From the NCBI GenBank assembly GCA_020629695.1, contig JAHDCV010000021.1, positions 23,923 through 60,733 of the forward strand: 36,811 bases of DNA, read 5' to 3'. A program made the position numbers and the translations under genes. Under the pieces are notes generated by a model. The model was not told where the DNA came from, ran no database searches, and worked only from the letters and a program-made list of their open reading frames with translations. Shown here piece by piece: positions 26,466-33,081 of the stretch. How positions within the stretch are numbered: the first letter of the stretch is position 1; every line of letters begins with the position of its first letter. The stretch comes from Acidimicrobiales bacterium. Lineage in GTDB: Bacteria > Actinomycetota > Acidimicrobiia > Acidimicrobiales > SZUA-35.

Positions 26466-27031
26466 GCGGGTTCGACCGGGCGACACCCGAGGAGATCGAG
26501 ATCGCGGCTCGTGTACTCGCCGGGCACCCCGACGACGTGATGGCGGCCGCCGACCTGCTGGACGACGCCGCATCCGCCAACCTCGGCGAGGTGCTCGCCC
26601 AGCTCGCCCGTCGGCGCGCCGTCGATGCCGGCAACCACGACGCGATCATCGCCGAGGCGTTCGAGACGGGGTTCGGGCGAGACGGTCTGGCCCACCTGCC
26701 GTGGGTCGAAGGAGCCGTCATCGTCTGCCCGGGCGGGCTCATCTCGAAGTCGAAGTCCAACCACACCTGCCGGTTCATCTCCGTGGACGACACCTGGGTC
26801 TGGGAGTCCGCGGAGCTGATCGTGGAGACGAAGCGGTCGACCCCGGGGCCGAAGGACGGGTTCCGCGCCGTGGCGCTCGTTCCGATCATCGAAGGCATGG
26901 AGCTCGACGTCGTCTCGGGCAAGGCACGCTCCGGGCAGCACTCGGTCGACAAGGTCGTGTCGTTCGAAGTCCGCAAGGGCCAGCTCCACGAGGTCAGCCA
27001 ACGAACGGTGAAGACGGCCGGCATGAAATGA
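26462..27031 (+). CDS. Unknown protein coupled to xylulokinase
   Basis: A soluble 189-residue protein of no recognised family. The N-terminal third is helical and acidic (PEEIEIAARVLAGHPDDVMA, ADLLDDAASANLGEVLAQL). The rest alternates strands and loops, with LPWVEGAVIVCPGGLISKSK, HTCRFISVDDTWVWESAELI and RAVALVPIIEGMELDVVSG. The ATG overlaps the xylB stop by four bases, so it is likely translated with that gene and belongs to the same operon, although a sugar role is inference from position. No signal peptide or membrane helix is seen. Confidence 0.8.
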   Translation: MSGFDRATPEEIEIAARVLAGHPDDVMAAADLLDDAASANLGEVLAQLARRRAVDAGNHDAIIAEAFETGFGRDGLAHLPWVEGAVIVCPGGLISKSKSNHTCRFISVDDTWVWESAELIVETKRSTPGPKDGFRAVALVPIIEGMELDVVSGKARSGQHSVDKVVSFEVRKGQLHEVSQRTVKTAGMK

Positions 27032-27074
27032 CGCTCGAGTGGCCGGGATGCCACCAATCGTGCGCCTCCGGTGA

Positions 27075-27086
27075 CACACTCTCGCG
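27075..27086 (+). promoter_or_regulatory. Leaderless promoter, DUF4916 gene
   Basis: CACACT (27075-27080) ends six bases before the GTG at 27087. Confidence 0.45.
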
Positions 27087-27629
27087 GTGAGTGATTCGCT
27101 GGACACCCAGACCGATCCCGGATGGTTGGACGACACCGAGATCGCCCTCCATCGAGCCCGCCTCCCGATCGTCTACGTCGACGCCCTCCCGGTGCGGGTG
27201 ACCGCCTCCGGCGAGATCACGCACGTGGGCCTGCTCCTCCGAGCCATGGCGGACGGCACGATCAGCCGAGCCGTGGTGTCGGGGCGTGTGTTGTACGGGG
27301 AGCGGATCCGTGACGCGCTGCTGCGTCATCTCGACAAGGACCTCGGTCCGCTGGCCCTGCCGCGGCTCCCGGTCGATCCGTCGCCGTTCACGGTCGCCGA
27401 GTACTTCCCCGACGCGGCGTTCAGCGGCTTCGTCGATCCGCGGCAACACGCCGTGAGCCTCGCCTACATCGTCCCGGTCGAAGGCGACTGTGCCCCGAGC
27501 CAGGATTCGCTCGACATCGTCTGGGTGACCCCCGACGAAGCGGTCTCGTCGGAGGTCAAGGCCGAGATGACGAGCGGCCAGGACCGATTGGTTCGTCTGG
27601 CACTCGCGTCGGCCGGTTGCCTGCCCTGA
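27087..27629 (+). CDS. DUF4916/Nudix-like protein
   Basis: A 180-residue protein resembling the actinobacterial DUF4916 group, which has a Nudix-like fold. LPIVYVDALPVRVTASGEIT, the VVSGRVLYGERIRDALLRHL stretch in the position of the Nudix helix, and VAEYFPDAAFSGFVDPRQHA followed by VSLAYIVPVEGD are the recognisable blocks. The canonical Nudix box (GX5EX7REUXEEXGU) is not intact, so hydrolase activity is uncertain. The GTG at 27087 is six bases after CACACT. It lies 57 bases after the preceding gene with its own hexamer. Confidence 0.75.
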   Translation: MSDSLDTQTDPGWLDDTEIALHRARLPIVYVDALPVRVTASGEITHVGLLLRAMADGTISRAVVSGRVLYGERIRDALLRHLDKDLGPLALPRLPVDPSPFTVAEYFPDAAFSGFVDPRQHAVSLAYIVPVEGDCAPSQDSLDIVWVTPDEAVSSEVKAEMTSGQDRLVRLALASAGCLP

Positions 27630-27665
27630 TCGGGCCCGAGTCTGGACACCGGCATTCGCGACGGT

Positions 27666-27677
27666 GAGACTCGCGGG
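27666..27677 (+). promoter_or_regulatory. Leaderless promoter, 2OG-oxygenase-like gene
   Basis: GAGACT (27666-27671) ends six bases before the ATG at 27678. Confidence 0.45.
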
Positions 27678-28688
27678 ATGAGTCTCCCGATGCCCGCCGC
27701 GCCGTCGTCGGTGGTTCCGTTCCCCGACGAGTTGCCGCCCGGTTACGCATGGTTGGACGACGAGCCGGCGTTCGACCCGGTTCGGCATCTGGCCCTCACC
27801 GAGCCGGCCGAGATCGTGATGCTCGCCGACCTCGGCTACGAGCCGGACGAGATCGCCACGAAGGCGACCGCCGTGGCGGCGTCGTCGCCGTTCCGGGTTC
27901 TGAGCGACGAGGGCGCCGCGGTCATGCTGAGCGTGGCCCGGCGTCTCCGATCGTTCTGCCGACCGGCCGGCGACCGCATCGAGAACATGGTCCGCGGTGG
28001 CTGCTACCGGTCGCGGTGGCTGGCCGAGCTGTGCCTGTCGCCCGAGGTGAACGACCATCTGGGCCGGATCTACGGCATCGAGGTGGCGCCACACCCGATG
28101 GCGCTGCACCTCGGCCACATGAACTTCGAGCCGTCCCGGATCGAGGTGGCCGTCGACAAGTGGCATCACGACACGTTGCCCCTCGACTACGTGATGATGG
28201 TGACCGACCCGAATGCCACGCCCGGCGGACGGTTCGAGTACTTCCACGGCACCCGTCACGAGGCCGCCGAGTTGAAGGCGGAGGGGCGGACACCTCCGCG
28301 GGAGCGAGTCGTGCAACCGCCGTTCGGTGGCCCGGGGTGGGCGATCGCCCTGCACGGCGACATGGTCGTCCATCGAGGTGGTCCGCTCACCGACCTGGCC
28401 GAACGGATCACGATGGTGAACGGCTACGTCGCCGCCGACACCTCCACCGACGAGCAGTCCCGATCGGCCGACCTGATCGTCGTCGACGATCCGAACGTGC
28501 TCTTCACCGAGTGGGCTCGATTCGCGGCATGGCGGGCCCGGGGCCGACTCGACACGCTCATCGAGGAACTGCCCTTCACCGCCGACGTCGACGACATCAC
28601 CGAGCGGCTCGCCGAGGCGGTGCAAGACGTCGAGCGTGCCGTTGCCGAGATGCGCGCGGGGCGGAAGCCGACCGAGCACTACGAGTGA
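27678..28688 (+). CDS. Fe(II)/2-oxoglutarate oxygenase-like protein
   Basis: A 336-residue protein with the signature of non-haem iron, 2-oxoglutarate-type oxygenases. The metal facial triad is suggested by VDKWHHDTL (His163, Asp165) and DMVVHRGGPL (His232), followed by AERITMVNGYV with an Arg in the place that binds 2-oxoglutarate. The double-stranded beta-helix core lies roughly between residues 130 and 255; the N-terminal 120 residues are helical. The substrate is unknown and no close named family was recognised. The start is set by GAGACT six bases upstream of ATG 27678. Convergent with the PhyH-type gene, 33 bases apart. Confidence 0.65.
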   Translation: MSLPMPAAPSSVVPFPDELPPGYAWLDDEPAFDPVRHLALTEPAEIVMLADLGYEPDEIATKATAVAASSPFRVLSDEGAAVMLSVARRLRSFCRPAGDRIENMVRGGCYRSRWLAELCLSPEVNDHLGRIYGIEVAPHPMALHLGHMNFEPSRIEVAVDKWHHDTLPLDYVMMVTDPNATPGGRFEYFHGTRHEAAELKAEGRTPPRERVVQPPFGGPGWAIALHGDMVVHRGGPLTDLAERITMVNGYVAADTSTDEQSRSADLIVVDDPNVLFTEWARFAAWRARGRLDTLIEELPFTADVDDITERLAEAVQDVERAVAEMRAGRKPTEHYE

Positions 28689-28721
28689 TGGCTCGAGCCG
28701 TGCCCCGACCCGAGCGAGGGT

Positions 28722-29600
28722 TCAGGTCCGGAGACGGTCGCTGACCCACTCGGCGTCGCCCATGGTGCCTCGACCGGCCTGTCGGCCGCGTACGACGTCG
28801 AGGGGATCCCGGAGATCGTCGACGTAGCCGAGGGCGTAGGCGCCCACCCGGAAGCCGAGCAGGCGGAGCAGGTCGTCGTCGAGCTCGTCGATCGTCTCTT
28901 GCGGGATCGTGAGGTATTGGTTCTCCTCTTGACGGAGGAAGCCGACGTTGTACGTCAGATTCATGCCGATCCGGGTCTCGGTCGACGTGTTCGGCCCCCC
29001 GCCGTGGAAGACCGACCCGGTGTAGAGCAGGACCGAACCCTCCGGCATCTCGGCCGGAACAGAGTCCTCGAGTTCGTAGCGGGTCCGGAGCTCACCGTCG
29101 GCACCGGCCCGATGGGAACCGGGCACCACCCGGGTCGCGCCGTTGGCCTCGGTGAAATCGGTCAGCGCCCAGATCGTGTTGCACTGCACCTCGTAGCCGT
29201 CGGGGAACGGGAAGAAGTCGAACGCCCACTGGTCACGATGGATCTGTTGGGCCGGTGAGTCGGGTCCGATCGCGATCGCCTGGGTCAGATGCACCTGGTA
29301 GCTCGTCACGTGGCCGAGCACCACGTCGCAGGTTCCGAGCACCAGTGGATGTCGGAGCGCGGCGCGTGAGGTCGGTGACCGCACCACGAGGCCGCCGGTA
29401 CGGCGTGTGTTGCGGCCGGTGAAGTCGTCGGAACCCGTCGGTGTCAGATCGATGAAGGGGGCCAGTTCATCTCGGATCGTGGTGGTGACCGAGGTGTCGA
29501 CGAGGCGTTCGACGATGCAGGCGCCATCGGCAGCGAGCGCGGCGGCCACATCGGCCGGGTCGAGGTCGGTGGTGCCGTCGAAACGTCGGAGTCGAGCCAT
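28722..29600 (-). CDS. Phytanoyl-CoA dioxygenase (PhyH) family protein
   Basis: Fe(II)/2-oxoglutarate dioxygenase of 292 residues. QQIHRDQWAFDFF gives His121 and Asp123; LLYTGSVFHGGGPNTS gives the distal His199; ETRIGMNLTYNVG gives the 2-oxoglutarate Arg. NGATRVVPGSHR is the family loop before the distal ligand. PhyH-family enzymes hydroxylate acyl-CoAs or many secondary metabolites, so the substrate is open. The conserved start of the protein is at ATG 29600 (MARLRRFDGTTDLD), with GAGAGT five bases upstream on this strand. Confidence 0.88.
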   Translation of the reverse strand: MARLRRFDGTTDLDPADVAAALAADGACIVERLVDTSVTTTIRDELAPFIDLTPTGSDDFTGRNTRRTGGLVVRSPTSRAALRHPLVLGTCDVVLGHVTSYQVHLTQAIAIGPDSPAQQIHRDQWAFDFFPFPDGYEVQCNTIWALTDFTEANGATRVVPGSHRAGADGELRTRYELEDSVPAEMPEGSVLLYTGSVFHGGGPNTSTETRIGMNLTYNVGFLRQEENQYLTIPQETIDELDDDLLRLLGFRVGAYALGYVDDLRDPLDVVRGRQAGRGTMGDAEWVSDRLRT

Positions 29601-29611
29601 GGCCCACTCTC
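29601..29611 (-). promoter_or_regulatory. Leaderless promoter, PhyH gene
   Basis: Minus-strand GAGAGT (29611-29606) ends five bases before the ATG at 29600. Confidence 0.4.
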
Positions 29612-29677
29612 GCACCGGGCATCGCGACGCCGCCAACACCGGCGCGCGTCACCTGACGCGGTCGTCGCCTCAGGCGC

Positions 29678-30349
29678 TCACTGCATCCACCAGGCGAAGT
29701 CGGGATTGGCCCACACGATCAGCGCCGCCACCCCGTTGGTCTGGCGATCCGACATGACGTAGCTGTGGAGGACCGACCAGACCTGGAAGCCGTTGCGGAG
29801 CTGGACCGACAGTGTCGGATCCCAGATCTCCTCGGTCACGACCTTCGTCACGTAGTCGAACGGAGTCATGTAGCGATGGTCGGCGTAGCCGGGCAACACA
29901 CCACCGGCGACGATGCCGCGGAGCTTCGCCCTCCGGACGTAGGCCTTGCGTGCGTTGTAGATCTGCCGAGCGACGCCCTGACCCTGGAAGTCGGGATGCA
30001 CGGCGATGTCGACGCCGTAGTACCAGCGGCCGTCCGGATCGTGGCCCTCCCACTGCTCGCCGAGGATCTCCGCACCGTTGTGCTGAGGATTCTGGAAGTC
30101 GAAGTCGAGCCGGATTCCGGTGCCGAAGCCGACCACGACCGGTTCGACCTCGTCGGCGTCCCCCGACTCCGAGTCGGTGTCGGGCGTGTACTCGGCCACG
30201 ACGCATCCCTCGGAGAAGTGCTCGGCCAGCCAGATGTAGTCGTCCATCTCCGAGCGATCGAGGCCCGAGAGGTTCGGGAAGGCCGTGGCCTCGATGTCGA
30301 AGCAGGCCTCGGCATCGTCGACGTGGAGCTGGCGGATGGTGATCGTCAT
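29678..30349 (-). CDS. GNAT N-acetyltransferase
   Basis: GCN5-related acetyltransferase of 223 residues. The acetyl-CoA-binding motif A is VDIAVHPDFQGQGVARQIYN near residue 117, followed by the helix ARKAYVRRAKLRGIVAGG. TIRQLHVDDAEACFDIEATA is the usual N-terminal strand-helix unit. After the core, QVWSVLHSYVMSD and AALIVWANPDFAWWMQ form a conserved C-terminal extension. The ATG overlaps the CopC stop as ATGA, so the two are translated as a coupled pair; the frame is open further upstream but that reads through the CopC gene. The acceptor is unknown. Confidence 0.88.
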   Translation of the reverse strand: MTITIRQLHVDDAEACFDIEATAFPNLSGLDRSEMDDYIWLAEHFSEGCVVAEYTPDTDSESGDADEVEPVVVGFGTGIRLDFDFQNPQHNGAEILGEQWEGHDPDGRWYYGVDIAVHPDFQGQGVARQIYNARKAYVRRAKLRGIVAGGVLPGYADHRYMTPFDYVTKVVTEEIWDPTLSVQLRNGFQVWSVLHSYVMSDRQTNGVAALIVWANPDFAWWMQ

Positions 30350-30897
30350 GGGGTCGGTTCCGGATCGGGTTCGAGTTCGTCGAGTCGATTGCGGGCTCGT
30401 CGGAGGACGAGGGCGACCAACACGGCGGTGCAGGCGAAGAGCACGGCGCCCGCAGCGACGGTCACCGTAGCGTTTCCACTCTCTCGGGTCGGCACGATCT
30501 CGGGGGGCGTGAGACGCTCCGGGACATCGCCGCCCTCGTCGACGGTGACCGTCCAGGCCCGGGCGTTCCGGTCGCCGTCGGCGGAGACGTAGGCCACGTC
30601 GATCCGGTAGGTGCCCGGGTCGGTCACCGGTTCGACCTCGAAGCGGAGGACGAAGTCTCCGTCGGGACGCCCCGTCGCGCTGCGGATCTCGCCGTCGAGG
30701 TCGCTCACCGTGAGGGTTCCGCTGAGCACCTCCGACCAGAAGATCATGTCGATCGGGCCGAGCGCAGCGACCTCGGCCCGAGGTGCCGGCGACGTCTCGC
30801 GGATCTCGGCGTGCGCGTCGGCGCGCCCAGGCGCCAGGACCACGAGGCCGAGCAGGCACCCCAGGACGGTGATGGCGCGTCTTCGCTGGGGATGCAT
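30346..30897 (-). CDS. CopC-domain copper-binding exported protein
   Basis: A 183-residue exported protein with an N-terminal signal peptide (RRRAITVLGCLLGLVVLAPG, cleavage near ADAHAEI) and a CopC domain. The His right after the cleavage site (HAEIRETSPAPRAEV) is a copper ligand in CopC proteins. PIDMIFWSEVLSGTLTVSDL and VAYVSADGDRNARAWTVTV are the other domain blocks. A C-terminal membrane anchor (VAAGAVLFACTAVLVALVL) and a short charged tail follow. The usual partner CopD is not in view. The ATG at 30897 is seven bases after CAGACT. The downstream GNAT gene overlaps by four bases. Confidence 0.85.
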   Translation of the reverse strand: MHPQRRRAITVLGCLLGLVVLAPGRADAHAEIRETSPAPRAEVAALGPIDMIFWSEVLSGTLTVSDLDGEIRSATGRPDGDFVLRFEVEPVTDPGTYRIDVAYVSADGDRNARAWTVTVDEGGDVPERLTPPEIVPTRESGNATVTVAAGAVLFACTAVLVALVLRRARNRLDELEPDPEPTP

Positions 30898-30910
30898 GGG
30901 TCGGAGTCTG
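30898..30910 (-). promoter_or_regulatory. Leaderless promoter, CopC-GNAT pair
   Basis: Minus-strand CAGACT (30910-30905) ends seven bases before the ATG at 30897. Confidence 0.4.
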
Positions 30911-30953
30911 CCGTCTCCGCTGCGGATCCCTGCGTCGCCGGCGACGGTGTCGA

Positions 30954-30965
30954 TACGGTTCGGCC
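30954..30965 (+). promoter_or_regulatory. Leaderless promoter, S51-like gene
   Basis: TACGGT (30954-30959) ends six bases before the ATG at 30966. Confidence 0.6.
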
Positions 30966-31709
30966 ATGCACGCCACGACGGTTCCCGAGACCCGGCCGGG
31001 GCCACTCGCCCTGGTCGGATCGGGCGAGTTCACCTCGGCCATGCTCGATGTCGACGCCGGACTGCTCGAGGGCCGTCCTCACCGGATGGTGATCATTCCG
31101 ACCGCGGCGGGACAGGAAGGCGCCGGGAGTGTCGGACGATGGCTCGACCTCGGTCGGGCGCACGCGGAGCGGCTCGGGGTCGAACCGGTGGCGCTGGCCG
31201 TCACCGATCGGGCGGGCGCCGAGGACCACGACAACGCCGCCCGGGTGAACGGCGCAGGCCTCGTCTACTTCTCCGGCGGTGACCCCGGGCACCTCTCGGA
31301 CAGCCTGCGGGGCACGGTGTTGCTCGACGCGGTGCTCGACGCCTGGGCCTCGGGCGCGGCGCTCGCCGGGTGTTCGGCCGGTGCCATGGCCCAGGGAACC
31401 TCGACGCTCGCTCCACGTGTCGGTGGGGTCCGGCCCGGGTTCGACACCGTGCCCGATCTGCTGCTGCTCCCCCACTTCGATCGATACCGGATGATGCGCG
31501 GGCGCGCCGCAGAGGCACTCGCCTCGCTGCCCGGCACCACGGCGGTCGGCGTCGACGAGGACACCGCACTCGTGTGGGACGGCGGGAACTGGACGGTTCG
31601 TGGTCGCCGGGCCGCACACGTGCTCGATGCGGCGGCCGAGCCGGTGCGGACCGCTGGCCCCGGCGAGGTGCTCGAGCTCGCCCTCCGACCTCGCCGCCCG
31701 ACCCGCTGA
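30966..31709 (+). CDS. Cyanophycinase-like S51 family peptidase
   Basis: Class I glutamine-amidotransferase-like serine peptidase of 247 residues. PLALVGSGEFTSAM opens the Rossmann-like fold, VYFSGGDPGHL near residue 100 follows, and AGCSAGAMAQG has the nucleophile Ser137 in the canonical G-x-S-A-G elbow. LLLPHFDRYRMM gives the His region. S51 members include cyanophycinase and dipeptidase E; no cyanophycin synthetase is in the window, so the substrate may be another isoaspartyl or small peptide. The ATG at 30966 is six bases after TACGGT. It differs from the other S51-like protein (10965-12263), whose elbow is altered. Confidence 0.88.
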   Translation: MHATTVPETRPGPLALVGSGEFTSAMLDVDAGLLEGRPHRMVIIPTAAGQEGAGSVGRWLDLGRAHAERLGVEPVALAVTDRAGAEDHDNAARVNGAGLVYFSGGDPGHLSDSLRGTVLLDAVLDAWASGAALAGCSAGAMAQGTSTLAPRVGGVRPGFDTVPDLLLLPHFDRYRMMRGRAAEALASLPGTTAVGVDEDTALVWDGGNWTVRGRRAAHVLDAAAEPVRTAGPGEVLELALRPRRPTR

Positions 31710-31724
31710 TCGCGGCGCGATGCC

Positions 31725-31739
31725 GGGTCGAAACGACCC
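31725..31739 (+). terminator. Small hairpin between S51 and DUF1800 genes
   Basis: GGGTCG-AAA-CGACCC forms a 6-bp stem 15 bases after the S51-like stop and 13 bases before the next -10 hexamer. Terminator or operator; weak evidence. Confidence 0.25.
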
Positions 31740-31752
31740 AGGACGTTCGCCC

Positions 31753-31758
31753 TACAGT
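31753..31758 (+). promoter_or_regulatory. -10 hexamer of the DUF1800-DUF1501 operon
   Basis: TACAGT lies 29 bases before the ATG at 31788, so this operon has a short leader rather than a leaderless start. Confidence 0.4.
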
Positions 31759-31787
31759 TTCGGCCCCGAACATGCCGATGCGATGGC

Positions 31788-33080
31788 ATGCCTCTGTCTC
31801 CCGCCGATGCTGCCCTGCTGCTGCGGCGCTCCGGTTTCGGTGCGACGCCGTCCGAGATCGCCGCCCTCACCCCCCTCACATGGGAACAAGCCGTCGACAC
31901 CGTGCTCGACACGAGCGCCAATCCGTCGCCGTCGGTCGGCCTGCCCGACCTGTCGGAGGACCGTGGCTGGTGGAAGCGCTACACCGACATGGTCGGTTTC
32001 TGGACCGATCGAGCGGCCACGATGCCCAACCCGGTCTCGGAGAAGATGGTGCTGTTCTGGCATGGTCTGCTCTGCTCGTCGCTCGACAAGGTGCACAAGC
32101 ACCATCTGATGTTCCGACAGAACCAGGTCTTCCGCTACGACGGCATGGGGAACTGGCGCACGCTGCTCCACCGGATCGCCCTCGACCCGGCGATGCTGAT
32201 CTACCTCGACAACGACGACAACGTCGCCGAGTCGCCGAACGAGAACTGGGCCCGTGAGCTCCTCGAACTGTTCATGCTCGGCGCCGAACACGTCGACCAG
32301 GCGGACGTGGTCGAGTCGGCCCGAGCCTGGACCGGCCACGGCCTGACCGAGGACCTGCGCTACGTCTTCAACCCCGAGGACTACGACGCATCGGACAAGA
32401 CCGTGTTCGGCGTGCGACGCAACTGGTATGGGCCCGAGCTGATCGACCACGTCCTCGACCACACCGAGCTGCGGGTGCTCGCCGCCCGGTTCCTCGCCCG
32501 CCGTCTCTGGTCGTTCTTCGCCCACCCGGACCCCTCGGACTCACTCATCGATGCCCTGGCGGCCGTCGCCATCTCGAACGACTTCGAGATCCGCCCGCTG
32601 CTCCGGTCGATCTTCCTCCGACCCGAGTTCCGCAGCGACACCACCCGGACCGGGCTCGTCCGAGAACCGTTCGACTACGTCGTGTCGGCGATGCGTCAAC
32701 TCGGCGTGACCTCGGCCGAGGCCCGCCCCCAGAACACGCTCGGCGACATGGGTCAGGCCCTGTTCAAGCCGCCGAACGTCGCGGGCTGGAAACAGAACGA
32801 CTACTGGATCTCGTCGGCCAACACGTGGGGCAAGTGGCACTTCGCCTCCGACCTGCGATGGGCGCTGTACAAGCGCGGCGACCTCGAGGGCATCGACAGT
32901 CTGAGTGCTGACGGCTCCGCCCGAGCGGCCCTCGCCCACTTCGGCATCACCGATCCCCAACCCACCACCGTGACCGCCCTCACGGGTCTGATCGAGGGCC
33001 ATCGTGCCAACGATCGCTGGGCCGAGCGTGCCTCGGCCCTCATGTTCCCGCTGCTCACCCCCGACTTCCAGATGGCCTGA
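31788..33080 (+). CDS. DUF1800 family protein
   Basis: A 430-residue protein of the DUF1800 (pfam08811) family, commonly paired with DUF1501 proteins in planctomycetes, proteobacteria and actinobacteria; the function is not established. SPADAALLLRRSGFGATPSE opens the domain, VLFWHGLLCSS and NENWARELLELFMLGAEHV are the central blocks, and KPPNVAGWKQNDYWISSANT is the C-terminal signature. No clear signal peptide is seen on this start; the partner protein has one. The downstream gene begins one base after this stop (TGA C ATG), so they form an operon. Confidence 0.9.
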   Translation: MPLSPADAALLLRRSGFGATPSEIAALTPLTWEQAVDTVLDTSANPSPSVGLPDLSEDRGWWKRYTDMVGFWTDRAATMPNPVSEKMVLFWHGLLCSSLDKVHKHHLMFRQNQVFRYDGMGNWRTLLHRIALDPAMLIYLDNDDNVAESPNENWARELLELFMLGAEHVDQADVVESARAWTGHGLTEDLRYVFNPEDYDASDKTVFGVRRNWYGPELIDHVLDHTELRVLAARFLARRLWSFFAHPDPSDSLIDALAAVAISNDFEIRPLLRSIFLRPEFRSDTTRTGLVREPFDYVVSAMRQLGVTSAEARPQNTLGDMGQALFKPPNVAGWKQNDYWISSANTWGKWHFASDLRWALYKRGDLEGIDSLSADGSARAALAHFGITDPQPTTVTALTGLIEGHRANDRWAERASALMFPLLTPDFQMA

Positions 33081-33081
33081 C

